From: Methanobacteriota archaeon
Lineage (GTDB): Archaea; Thermoplasmatota; Poseidoniia; Poseidoniales; Thalassarchaeaceae
DNA length: 36,240 nt
Direction: 5' to 3'
NCBI GenBank assembly: GCA_002720055.1
Contig: PBGH01000009.1
Coordinates: 3,516-39,755 of the forward strand
Shown here: positions 16,854 to 25,095 of the stretch, in pieces
Numbering within the stretch: position 1 is the stretch's first letter
Layout: each line of letters begins with the position of its first letter
Position numbers and translations under genes: made by a program
The notes under the pieces: generated by a model
The model's input: the letters and a program-made list of their open reading frames with translations, nothing else
Databases searched by the model: none
What the model was told of the DNA's origin: nothing

Positions 16854-18023
16854 ATGTCAGACGATGAAACAATATTCTCAATTTCCGAGAGTCACCTTGA
16901 CACTGGCCTAAGGGGGATCCCAGTTGGAACCTGTAGGACATCATATGTGGACCCCATGGAGGGGGTACACTATGTCGGTTATCCTGTAGGAGACTTAGTA
17001 GATCTTGAGGAGGAGGATGTAATTTTTCTTCTTCTAAATAAAAAACTACCAGATAAGGAAGAAGCTCAAGCTTTCAGAAAGGAACTTGCCCATAGGGGCA
17101 GCCAAATTCCCACAGGTGCGCTAAGGGTTTTGGAGACCCTGACTCCAGGTAGCGGCCATCCCATGGACTGGCTATCAATCGGGATTATGGCCATGGGGGC
17201 TGCTGAAACAACTGGAGATACCAGAGCAGACTCGATGAATCTAATTGCAAGAATGCCGGAACTTATGGCGAGAATATTCATTCTAAGGGGTGGGAAGAAG
17301 GGTGGATTAAAGCCTAGGAATACAGATCTCGGGCTTGTCGAAAACTTTGTTCACATGCTAGGTTTCGAGGGTGAGGAAGCCAACCGGATGAATCGAGTTC
17401 TGAGATTCTTTTTCATACTACACATGGATCATGGAGGGGGAAATCTCTCCACTTTCTCCGGGAAAGCAGTTGCGTCCGGTTGGGCTTCGGTATATTCAGC
17501 CCTATCTAGCGCGATGAATGCCCTATCTGGACCCCTTCATGGTAGGGCAAACCAAGCCTGTCTTGAATTCATTCAGAGGATTGGAACCTCAGAACCCTCC
17601 GAGATCGAGAGTTTCGTTAGATCAGAGCTAGCTGCTAGGAGGCCAATATATGGTTTCGGACATGGTGTACTTAAGGCGGAGGACCCAAGAGCTAGGCTGC
17701 TAATCGAACTTGGTTCAGAGGTCTGCCCTGAAGATGAGAACTACAAGATCGTAAAGGCGCTTAGAGAAATTGTCCCACCCATTCTAAAGGAACATCCGAA
17801 GATTAGGAATCCATATCCAAACGTGGATATCGCAAGCGGAACACTGCTGCATTCAATTGGTTTTAGAAAGCCGGACTACTATACTGCCTTCTTCGGTTGG
17901 GCGAGAGTAGCAGGAATATGTGCTCAGATTCTCGATGAAAGGGAATCAAGGGACGGCAGGGGGGTCCCAATTTACAGGCCAAAATACATCCCTGTCGATC
18001 AACCCCCGAGAAGACTTGATTGA
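16854..18023 (+). CDS. gltA: Citrate synthase with mitochondrial-type motifs
   Basis: The 389-residue enzyme condenses acetyl-CoA and oxaloacetate to citrate at the entry to the TCA cycle. Catalytic positions are visible: ILHMDHGGGNLSTF (His193, equivalent to His274 of pig enzyme), SGPLHGRANQ (His229, equivalent to His320) and NPYPNVDIASG (the catalytic Asp). The GGN after the first His, the GFGHGVLKAEDPR segment and the late YYTAFFGWARVAG resemble mitochondrial-type rather than the common archaeal and bacterial short forms. ATG 16854 is preferred, with GTG 16827 as the alternative. The stop abuts the stop of the opposing phosphodiesterase gene. A methylcitrate synthase role cannot be ruled out. 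Confidence 0.88.
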   Translation: MSDDETIFSISESHLDTGLRGIPVGTCRTSYVDPMEGVHYVGYPVGDLVDLEEEDVIFLLLNKKLPDKEEAQAFRKELAHRGSQIPTGALRVLETLTPGSGHPMDWLSIGIMAMGAAETTGDTRADSMNLIARMPELMARIFILRGGKKGGLKPRNTDLGLVENFVHMLGFEGEEANRMNRVLRFFFILHMDHGGGNLSTFSGKAVASGWASVYSALSSAMNALSGPLHGRANQACLEFIQRIGTSEPSEIESFVRSELAARRPIYGFGHGVLKAEDPRARLLIELGSEVCPEDENYKIVKALREIVPPILKEHPKIRNPYPNVDIASGTLLHSIGFRKPDYYTAFFGWARVAGICAQILDERESRDGRGVPIYRPKYIPVDQPPRRLD

Positions 18024-19136
18024 TCAAGAACTGTGAGTCTTTCCAGCTCCTCTGTGGCCCAAGATTCTGGGACTCCCCCAAGGGAGACCTTCACCAGGTT
18101 TTGGAACCCATTTCAATGCATTACCGGGCCAAAACATCCTCTTTGCTTGGTCAACAACAATCTTCTCTCTATTTGTGTCACTTAGCTCAGACCAGGTTGG
18201 TAAAGTTGTAGCGGCCTCTCTAATCAGTTCCGGGTATTCGAGCCCTGAGGCCTTATCTAGTCTATCAATCCACTCCTGGTCCAAGGGTTGACTTCCCGGC
18301 CGGGGCCATCTAGGGCTACCGTCAGGCTTAACGTAGACATTTGGATCCATTTCATCCGATACTAGAGAAACTCCAGCTCCAATAAGGGCATCTTCGTACC
18401 TCAATGGCGCAGGCCAAACAAAAACGCCCATCCCTCTTCTAGCCCTTTGAAGCCTCTCTAGACTCCTTCCAGCTAGTCCTACAGGTAGCCTTGGGCCTAC
18501 CCATCTAGTCCATCCAACAAGATATTCCAGAGCCATTCCGATTGTCTCCATGCCTTCTGCCCGTAGAGCTTTAGTGGAGCCTTGAAATGAGGTTCTTGCG
18601 AAGTTTGGGATTGCTACCGTTCTCTTGACTCTCCAATACCTCCCCCAGGCTCTAATATGCGGGACAAGCCTAGAAACTGGTAGCTCCACTCCAGATCTCT
18701 TCGCCGCCGGGCCAATTCTTGGCGAAAAACTAGTGACTAGAGTAGATCTAGCTGGCAAGTCCAAATCGATTGTTTTAGACTGAATTCTTTTCATTATCTG
18801 GATTAGATGATCGTCCGTATCAATCTTGGACATTGGGTGAGGGAGTTTGACTTCGATATCTACCGTCTTGCTCCCTTCTTGCCACTCTTCTGTGAATCTC
18901 TTGTCTGCAAGCAGCTCCTCAAACTCAACTATTCCAAACGATTTCAATTCGGATGTACTCAATACTTCAATACACCTATCCTTGATCGGAGAATTTCCGG
19001 AAATGAATTCATCATGGAAAATTACCAACTCTCCTTCTCCGTCCATCCTTAGATCGAACTCAACTCCATCTGAGAACCGAATACCATGCCGCAAAGCGTC
19101 AATGGAATTTTCTTTCGGTATTTCCCAGTCCGTCAT
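18024..19136 (-). CDS. Glycerophosphodiester phosphodiesterase, apparently circularly permuted
   Basis: This family hydrolyses glycerophosphodiesters to glycerol-3-phosphate and an alcohol. The N-terminus (ATG 19136; TTG 19163 is possible) starts at IPKENSIDALRHGI, followed by DGVEFDLRM and LVIFHDE, the second and third family blocks, with His41. VDIEVKLPHP supplies the usual ExK strand, and GVFVWPAP then AGVSLVSDE the last barrel strands. The first block, the HRG strand, is missing at the N-terminus but appears at the extreme C-terminus as ILGHRGAGKTHSS (His361, Arg362). The active-site order is therefore rotated. At 370 residues it is longer than the usual 240-250, with an extra central helical region and about 75 residues before the HRG strand. 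Permutation is an inference from motif order. Confidence 0.78.
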   Translation of the reverse strand: MTDWEIPKENSIDALRHGIRFSDGVEFDLRMDGEGELVIFHDEFISGNSPIKDRCIEVLSTSELKSFGIVEFEELLADKRFTEEWQEGSKTVDIEVKLPHPMSKIDTDDHLIQIMKRIQSKTIDLDLPARSTLVTSFSPRIGPAAKRSGVELPVSRLVPHIRAWGRYWRVKRTVAIPNFARTSFQGSTKALRAEGMETIGMALEYLVGWTRWVGPRLPVGLAGRSLERLQRARRGMGVFVWPAPLRYEDALIGAGVSLVSDEMDPNVYVKPDGSPRWPRPGSQPLDQEWIDRLDKASGLEYPELIREAATTLPTWSELSDTNREKIVVDQAKRMFWPGNALKWVPKPGEGLPWGSPRILGHRGAGKTHSS

Positions 19137-19277
19137 CAGTCCTGCGAGTAACAATCGGCCCAAGAATACTGAGGATTAACTCACAGAGTCTTTTTTCTCC
19201 ACAATAAGTGAGAAATGCAACAGTCGGTGTTAGTAACAACACTAATACTCCTTGACTCCCACGTATCTCCGATTATT

Positions 19278-21062
19278 ATGGCAGGAGAGACGTGGAAGAA
19301 AAAAGAAGTACGGGGTTTCGCACTCTATGATTGGGCAAAATCGGGCTTCGAGACAAGCATAACAGCAGGAGTCTTCCCTGGTTGGTTCGCTGCTCTGTTC
19401 GTTACAGCTAACGGTCTAAATGTTGAGATTGCCAATATTGAGATGAATGCAGACAACATAATGACCCTAACTGTTACTTTCGGGGCTATTATCGTAGCAC
19501 TACTGAGCCCGTCATTAGGGGTGATTGCAGATAGGAAGCCCGTGAAGAAAAGAACTCTCAGGCTACTAACAAATCTTGGAATATTTTCAGTAGTAGTGAT
19601 GGGCCTTGCTCCATTTCTATCAGTTGATCTAAAATGGGTCTGTCTGCTAATTTTCTATGTTCTAGCAACTTGTTCGAACAACCTGGCTAGCGTATTCTAC
19701 AACTCCCTCTTACCTCACATAGGAACTGAGGACGAGATGAACGAGATCTCTAACCTAGGCTTCGCAACGGGATATGTTGGAGGTTGTGTACTTCTGATTA
19801 TTCATTTGGCTCTGCTTCTGGGCTCAGGTTTTGCTGATTGGGCTTTCACAGCATCGATGGTAACCACTGGAATCTGGTGGTATGGTTTCGCAATCTTCAC
19901 CTTTAGATGGATCCCAGAGCCAGAGGTAGAGAACCCAATGGAGGATCTAGGGTTTAGGGATAGTACTAAACTTGCAGTTTCCGAGGTCATGTCAACATTG
20001 AGGGAGTACAAGAATTTCAGGACACTGTTCCTTTACATCATTGCATACTTCCTCTTCATAGATGGAATAAACAGTATCCAGACAGTCGGGGCTATTTACT
20101 TCGTTGTAACTCTGGGTTTGACCACATTTGACTTGATACTTCTTGTTCTAGCACTCAACCTGTTCGCAGCCCCGATGGCGATAGTTTTCTCTAGAATCGC
20201 TGACCGGACCTCTACCCAAGGCACCTTGCAGGTCATACTAATCATTGCCACGGTAGTGACCTTCTTGGGCGTAACTTTTGCTCCCCTAGAGCTTGAGGAA
20301 CATGAGGACTTCGATATACAGTACCAAAATATGGGTGATGGCGAGATACAAGTGAGTGTGAACAGTGGAATTACGGCATTAGTGCAAGATCCCGATGACC
20401 AAGAGCAAATTTGGGCTAGAGAATACCGTTCTATCCTCCCTTTGGAGGAAGATACCAGCTCGCCAGATGATATTCTGAGGTGGAGAATCACAGAGACAGA
20501 TAGCGATGAAACATTTGTCATGGTCATCGCTGAAACAAATGAAAATGCTGCCGCACTTTCCTCTTTGATTGAAGAATTACAGGACAGCAGGTTCAGCTTA
20601 TCTGCCCTAGGAGAAATTAATGGTGGGGAGGATGTTAAGATAACTGGCACAGATCATGTAACCAGCTTGGGAGACCAGGCTCTTGACGGCGTCGCCATTG
20701 CAATGAGAGATTTGGTTTGGAAACCTCTAGGCATTGCTATCGGTGTTCAAGCCCTCATACTTGGTATGCTATTTGGGTCAATCCAAGGTGCATCTCAGGG
20801 CCTCGCAAGGAGCCTTTTCGGTAAGATGGTCCCGGAGTCAAGATCAGCTGAGTTCTTCGGATTCTTCGGATTCTTCGGAAGGGTTGGCAACGTAATCGGA
20901 CCACTAGTATACACGCTTTGCTCAATTTTTATTGGTGCCAAAGTAGGGATTCTAGCTATCGCATTCATAATTCTGGCAGGAACTTTAGTACTATTCCGAG
21001 TAGATGTCGAGGATGGGATCAGGGTTGCGGAGGAGTACGAGTCGAGCATCAATAATACTTAG
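19278..21062 (+). CDS. MFS transporter, UMF1/Atg22 family, with inserted extracytoplasmic domain
   Basis: The 594-residue product starts at ATG 19278; an upstream ATG (19215) would add 21 residues unlike the family. The opening GFALYDWAKSGFETSI and the later AEFFGFFGFFGRVGNVIGPL are hallmarks of the UMF1 (vacuole effluxer Atg22-like) branch of the major facilitator superfamily. LGVIADRKPVKKR is the MFS loop 2-3 motif. About eleven to twelve membrane segments are visible. Between a segment ending near residue 338 and one starting near 482 lies an acidic, soluble insert of about 140 residues, absent from ordinary family members. The substrate is unknown. Its stop lies two bases from the stop of the opposing HMG-CoA reductase gene. 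Confidence 0.82.
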   Translation: MAGETWKKKEVRGFALYDWAKSGFETSITAGVFPGWFAALFVTANGLNVEIANIEMNADNIMTLTVTFGAIIVALLSPSLGVIADRKPVKKRTLRLLTNLGIFSVVVMGLAPFLSVDLKWVCLLIFYVLATCSNNLASVFYNSLLPHIGTEDEMNEISNLGFATGYVGGCVLLIIHLALLLGSGFADWAFTASMVTTGIWWYGFAIFTFRWIPEPEVENPMEDLGFRDSTKLAVSEVMSTLREYKNFRTLFLYIIAYFLFIDGINSIQTVGAIYFVVTLGLTTFDLILLVLALNLFAAPMAIVFSRIADRTSTQGTLQVILIIATVVTFLGVTFAPLELEEHEDFDIQYQNMGDGEIQVSVNSGITALVQDPDDQEQIWAREYRSILPLEEDTSSPDDILRWRITETDSDETFVMVIAETNENAAALSSLIEELQDSRFSLSALGEINGGEDVKITGTDHVTSLGDQALDGVAIAMRDLVWKPLGIAIGVQALILGMLFGSIQGASQGLARSLFGKMVPESRSAEFFGFFGFFGRVGNVIGPLVYTLCSIFIGAKVGILAIAFIILAGTLVLFRVDVEDGIRVAEEYESSINNT

Positions 21063-21064
21063 GC

Positions 21065-22363
21065 CTACTCGCCTCTTAATTCCCTGAGTTCCTCAATAAC
21101 AGCTGCTTGGGTTATCCTACCGCCCTTCTGCCTTAGAATTGAGGCCACGATGTCAACCTCATCACCCTCGGCTCCAGCAGTCACCGCCATGTTCCTTACA
21201 TGCAACTTCATATGGCCTGCTTGGATTCCCACTGTGGCCAATGCCCTCAATGCACCTAGGTTCTGTGCCAGCCCTGCAGCAGCCATTACCTTGGCGAGCT
21301 CATCTGCGCTATCCAACCCTAGAAGAGCAACATTTGCCTTCGCAGCTGGATGGACCCTAACTGCGCCACCAACCAGGCCTACTGCCATGGGGACCTCGAT
21401 GGAACCCACCAGGTTACCATCATCGTCCTTGGACCATTCGGTTAGAGATCCATATCTCCTTTCATGCGATGCATAGCTATGCGCTCCCGCCTCTATAGCC
21501 CTCCAATCCTGCCCGCAAGCCAGAGCAACTGCAGAAATCGCATTCATGATGCCCTTATTGTGAGTAGTAGCTCTGAATGGATCTGCTTCTGCGAAGTGAT
21601 AAGCCTGGATTACGCCCTCTATTACTTCTGAACCTTGTCCAGAATCTCCTCCCTTGTTCGACATCTCCTCTGGAGTGAAAACCGCACTCACCCTAGCCAA
21701 CCTCAGAACTGCAAGATTGCTGATGATCCTCAGAATCACCGTTCCTCCTGTAATTTCTTCCACAGCAGGGGCTATTTCCTCTGCCATTGTATTCACAGCA
21801 TTTGCCCCCATGGCATCCCTACAATCAACATGTAGGTGTACTATGACCATGGGGCCAGAACCAGTTTCTATTATCCTCACATCAATATCCTTACAACCCC
21901 CTCCGAACTTAACTAGTATGGGGTCGACATCATTACACTTGCTGATGAGGCTTTCTTTCGCATCAATGATCGACGCTCTTGCAAGCTCGGGATCCGAACA
22001 ACCTACCACCTGTATCTGGCCAATCATCACCGGATCATCATTTTCAGATTTGAAACCGCCTTTGACTAAGCATCTCTTAGCCATATTGCTAGCCGCCGCT
22101 ACTACGCTTGGCTCTTCCAAAACAAATGGGATGGCATAATGAGAACCATCAATCACGAAGTTTGTCGCCACTCCTATGGGAAGGGAGTATGTCCCTACAA
22201 CATTCTCAATCATTCTGTCTGCTGCATCCTCATCTAGCTCTCCAGATTCCCCCCATGCATCTTTCTGTTCTTGGCTCAGTCCTGCGAGCTCCCCAAGTAA
22301 CTCCCTTCTTTCTGAAACTGACAGTTTGTAGAAACCCTCGATACGACTATTCTCTATTGGCAT
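21065..22363 (-). CDS. mvaA: Hydroxymethylglutaryl-CoA reductase, class II (bacterial type)
   Basis: The 432-residue enzyme reduces HMG-CoA to mevalonate in isoprenoid lipid synthesis. It follows the class II pattern of Pseudomonas mevalonii almost throughout: MIENVVGTYSLPIGVATNF, VLEEPSVVAAAS (catalytic Glu), QVVGCSDP, GGGCKDI, DAMGANAVNTMAE (cofactor-binding helix), TTHNKGIMNAI (catalytic Lys), DWRAIEAGAHSY (catalytic Asp), MPMAVGLVGGA-like VPMAVGLVGGA, and GHMKLHVRN (catalytic His). Class I archaeal enzymes do not have this sequence set. Thermoplasmatales and Archaeoglobales are known to carry class II, so the gene probably reflects an old transfer in that lineage. It diverges from the pseudo-ATPase gene across the box-rich region. 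Confidence 0.95.
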   Translation of the reverse strand: MPIENSRIEGFYKLSVSERRELLGELAGLSQEQKDAWGESGELDEDAADRMIENVVGTYSLPIGVATNFVIDGSHYAIPFVLEEPSVVAAASNMAKRCLVKGGFKSENDDPVMIGQIQVVGCSDPELARASIIDAKESLISKCNDVDPILVKFGGGCKDIDVRIIETGSGPMVIVHLHVDCRDAMGANAVNTMAEEIAPAVEEITGGTVILRIISNLAVLRLARVSAVFTPEEMSNKGGDSGQGSEVIEGVIQAYHFAEADPFRATTHNKGIMNAISAVALACGQDWRAIEAGAHSYASHERRYGSLTEWSKDDDGNLVGSIEVPMAVGLVGGAVRVHPAAKANVALLGLDSADELAKVMAAAGLAQNLGALRALATVGIQAGHMKLHVRNMAVTAGAEGDEVDIVASILRQKGGRITQAAVIEELRELRGE

Positions 22364-22432
22364 TGCTATCTAATCAAACACGACATAGAGGGCTTCTAAC
22401 CTTTTTCAAAATGAGTTTAATTAGAAAAAAAT

Positions 22433-22601
22433 ACGTTAATCTGGCCATTAACGCTTTGTTAACGCTTTGTTAACGCGTTAATATTGCGTAAATTTACTAT
22501 TTTCACAATTATGACACTGCTCCTAATATCGCAAAATAAACCTGCGGATTTTCAAAAAAACACGTTAATCCCCTTTCTGAGATGCGTAATTATGCGTGAA
22601 T
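22433..22601. promoter_or_regulatory. Array of (A/G)CGTTAAT-like boxes in a divergent intergenic region
   Basis: Within the 268-base gap between HMG-CoA reductase and the AAA+/winged-helix gene are at least eight copies of one half-site in both orientations. They are ACGTTAAT (22433), ATTAACGC (22447), an exact tandem of TTAACGCTTTG (22448-22458 and 22459-22469), the palindrome TTAACGCGTTAA (22470-22481), GCGTAAAT (22486), ACGTTAAT (22562), GCGTAATT (22584) and GCGTGAAT (22594). The region is markedly AT-rich with A and T runs. It is either a multi-site operator or a replication origin-like element; the rest of the gap contains no gene. Confidence 0.65.
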
Positions 22602-22631
22602 ATTAAGAATCTCATACGAGGATGAGCCTGT

Positions 22632-24443
22632 ATGGTTGTTGGGGACGTTTCCATTATGGATGTCCCACCTCTTAGTGGCAACCCATTCGACTCTAGACCC
22701 ATTGAAAGGGGAAGGGCACACGAGATTGTCGGAAGAGATGAGATTTTGATTAAGTGGAAGGAGCATATGCATTCCCAGTCGCCCAGGTTAGTATTATTGG
22801 TCGGAGAGAGAGGTTCTGGTCGGACCTCCCTTGTGAATGCAATTTCATCTCAGACGGATCGACATTTTATTGGATACTTCTGGCATAAGGAGGATCCTCT
22901 GAATCGAGCTTTAGATGAAATAGCAGTAACGTTCTGTGGCCATGAAGTTCCAAATTCAATGCATCAGAAAGTAGAGAGAATAGTTGAGACACTCGACTCA
23001 CTTTCCGGACCACTCCCTTTGGTAGCATTTGATTATCCCTCAGAAGTTGAAATATCCTCTTTCTTGCCACTGATTCTTCCAATACTACAAAGATTAAGAG
23101 CATTCATCGTGATTTCTCTATCAAATTCTCAATTTTCATCATTGGATGAAGACACTAGACAGATTTTCGAGGAACCGATAAAAATAGAGTCATTTTCAAG
23201 AGAACAGATCCAGACTCTCTGTGACATAAGGATGCAAAAGATGTCTAAGCAGAAATGGCCAATTAGGGAAATTTTGCTGAATGCAATTCTTTCGAAGACC
23301 GGTGGAAATGCTAGACTCGTCATCTCAACTTTGAGAGATTTGATCGACGAAAAGAGAGGCCTTGGATCAGAGGGTGCTCTCCATGGCCTAATCGGTTGGA
23401 AATCTCCCAGTGATGATATTTCAGTAGGTCCCATTTCAGAAGAAGAGAAGACTTCCACGCCCAATTCAATTCAGGAACCTTATGGAGAAAGAAATGAAAT
23501 AATTTTCTCGGAGATAAATAAAGAAAAGGCGATCGATCTTGATTCTCCGGATGAAGGAGTGCCGGACGACATTTGGGATGACGAAGAGCCGGAGGAAGTT
23601 TTTGTTGACGCATCAACGAATCCAACTAGCGATTCATCTAGCTCATTTCCACTCATGGAAGATAATAAAGAGCCAGTTTTGGAGAGGAAAACAGAAACTG
23701 AACACTTGCCTGAAAAGATAACAGGATGGTCCGAGGCTGAGAGTTCTGGGAAATTTAATGAAGAAGATTTACCCTCGAAAATTAGGCAACCTTCACGAGG
23801 AATTTTTGGCCTAGTAAATAGATCCAAGATGACAAATGATCAGATGCCAGTTGGCCCCGATTATTCTACCCCAATTCAGGAACCAGCATTAGATTTCAAT
23901 ATACAAGCATCAAATAAGCCGCATAAAAATCCAGAAAAACAATACTCCAAGACTGGTGAAAATTCCGTTGCAAATCGTTATCAAAATAATGAAGAGAAGC
24001 AGGTCTTCTTTTCCGAGGGTGAGTTGTGGACTGTCGACTCAGAATTAGAAGAGACTCTTCCCGAAACAAAACTCCCGCCAGAACCCGAATTTGAAAACGA
24101 TATTACTACAGAAATTCATTTGCCAGATGAAAAAATTCCAAAACCTCGAAATATCGACGAATTAGAGGAAACAAAATTTGGTGTAGAAAGTAAAAATAGC
24201 TTTGACATAGAATACATGAAATCACTGAATGATTCGGAAAGACTCATTGTCAAAATCGCGAAAGAGAGGGAGATATCCCCCTCAGATCCAGAGATTCAAG
24301 CTAGACTAGAAGTTGGAAGGCCTAGACTGTCACAAATTTATAATTCGCTGCATAAGTCAGGAATTCTGGCTGTTCGTAAAGATGGAAGGAGTAGACTATT
24401 CAAATTAAGTGGCGAGGCTTCAGAAATTCTAGGTGACGTTTGA
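22632..24443 (+). CDS. Orc1/Cdc6-like AAA+ protein with degenerate ATP motifs and C-terminal winged helix
   Basis: The 603-residue product begins with an AAA+ region (residues about 15-250): NPFDSRPIERGRAHEIVGRDEIL, split here as the pre-P-loop block, then the P-loop position GERGSGRTS (58-66), where Arg64 replaces the invariant Lys. The Walker B position reads PLVAFDYPS instead of hhhhDE. A sensor-2-like TGGNARLVISTLRDLI follows, as in Orc1/Cdc6. Residues about 260-510 are acidic, low-complexity and probably disordered. Residues about 530-603 form a winged helix (RLEVGRPRLSQIYNSL, then a wing with KDGRSRLFKL). It is likely a DNA-binding regulator rather than an active ATPase. The box array lies just upstream. 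An ATG at 22656 is an alternative start. Confidence 0.62.
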   Translation: MVVGDVSIMDVPPLSGNPFDSRPIERGRAHEIVGRDEILIKWKEHMHSQSPRLVLLVGERGSGRTSLVNAISSQTDRHFIGYFWHKEDPLNRALDEIAVTFCGHEVPNSMHQKVERIVETLDSLSGPLPLVAFDYPSEVEISSFLPLILPILQRLRAFIVISLSNSQFSSLDEDTRQIFEEPIKIESFSREQIQTLCDIRMQKMSKQKWPIREILLNAILSKTGGNARLVISTLRDLIDEKRGLGSEGALHGLIGWKSPSDDISVGPISEEEKTSTPNSIQEPYGERNEIIFSEINKEKAIDLDSPDEGVPDDIWDDEEPEEVFVDASTNPTSDSSSSFPLMEDNKEPVLERKTETEHLPEKITGWSEAESSGKFNEEDLPSKIRQPSRGIFGLVNRSKMTNDQMPVGPDYSTPIQEPALDFNIQASNKPHKNPEKQYSKTGENSVANRYQNNEEKQVFFSEGELWTVDSELEETLPETKLPPEPEFENDITTEIHLPDEKIPKPRNIDELEETKFGVESKNSFDIEYMKSLNDSERLIVKIAKEREISPSDPEIQARLEVGRPRLSQIYNSLHKSGILAVRKDGRSRLFKLSGEASEILGDV

Positions 24444-24730
24444 TGTCGGATAAAATCACTATTGCCAAGATCGAGAGATATCTCTCAATTACTGCAGAGG
24501 CAAGACAGAAGGCCACTCCAACTACTTCAACAGAGAAGGAAGAGAATATGCTGAAAGATCTACTTTCCATGTGCGATAATTATTCTTCTGATGCCAGACA
24601 CTTTGCCTCACAGGGAGACCTAGTAAATGCGTTCGGAGCAATCAATTATGCCCATGCTTGGATTGATGCTGCAGTACGTCTAGGACTCATGAGCGGCCAT
24701 GGTGATGACTCTCTGTTTACCCTTCCCTAG
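24443..24730 (+). CDS. DUF357 family protein
   Basis: The 95-residue helical protein starts at ATG 24443, whose A is the last base of the upstream stop (TGATG). The conserved DUF357 core is clear: a helix ending in CDNYSSDARHFASQGDLVNAFGAINYAHAWIDAAVRLGL, visible in two blocks (SDARHFASQGDLVNAFGAI and NYAHAWIDAAVRLGL). The family is restricted to archaea and its function is unknown. It is probably co-transcribed with the pseudo-ATPase gene. Its stop shares a CTAG tetranucleotide with the stop of the opposing PIN gene. Confidence 0.85.
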   Translation: MSDKITIAKIERYLSITAEARQKATPTTSTEKEENMLKDLLSMCDNYSSDARHFASQGDLVNAFGAINYAHAWIDAAVRLGLMSGHGDDSLFTLP

Positions 24731-25089
24731 GGGCCTACGAGTCTTAGGGTCCCAGCAGAAGTAACCTCTATGTATCTTCCTCGATTTTCAATTACCCTTC
24801 TTTTCAGATCCTTGTCCACTGTTAAAATCGGCCAAGAGTTCTTTTCTGAAAGCGCCAATAGCGCATCATCCGTGTGAACCTCTTCCGATTCAACGATCTC
24901 AGCCCTACGGTAAAGCAGATTCAATAATAGGCTACTTCTTTTCTTATTAAGTGAATCGAGCTCCCTCTTTACGCCATCCGTGATTTTCAATTCTGTTGTG
25001 CCCACTACCGCGCCTAGTGAAATATCTAGATTCAAACCAGCATCCACGATTGAAACCCATCCACAGGCATCTATCAGCACCCCAACCAT
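24727..25089 (-). CDS. PIN-domain protein (FCF1/VapC-like)
   Basis: The 120-residue protein has PIN nuclease signatures: an early VLIDACGWVSI (first Asp), VKRELDSL, VHTDDALLALSEKN (acidic pair) and LTVDKDLKRRVI (final Asp). PIN domains cleave RNA with Mg2+ held by these acids. ATG 25089 lies six bases after the aIF2-gamma stop; a TTG at 25095 is less likely. The eS6 / aIF2-gamma / PIN order is a recurrent archaeal arrangement, which suggests a housekeeping RNA role rather than a toxin, and no antitoxin gene is adjacent. It overlaps the end of DUF357 by four bases. Confidence 0.82.
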   Translation of the reverse strand: MVGVLIDACGWVSIVDAGLNLDISLGAVVGTTELKITDGVKRELDSLNKKRSSLLLNLLYRRAEIVESEEVHTDDALLALSEKNSWPILTVDKDLKRRVIENRGRYIEVTSAGTLRLVGP

Positions 25090-25095
25090 GATCAA

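Noticed and set aside
20853..20879. Three exact tandem copies of TTCTTCGGA encoding FFGFFGFFG in the MFS gene
   Set aside because: The UMF1/Atg22 family normally has an EFFGFY-x-x-x-G motif here of similar length, so it reads as a family motif with a coincidental codon repeat rather than a repeat expansion.
24727..25089. PIN protein as a VapC toxin
   Set aside because: There is no antitoxin gene adjacent, and its place after aIF2-gamma is typical of a conserved archaeal housekeeping arrangement.
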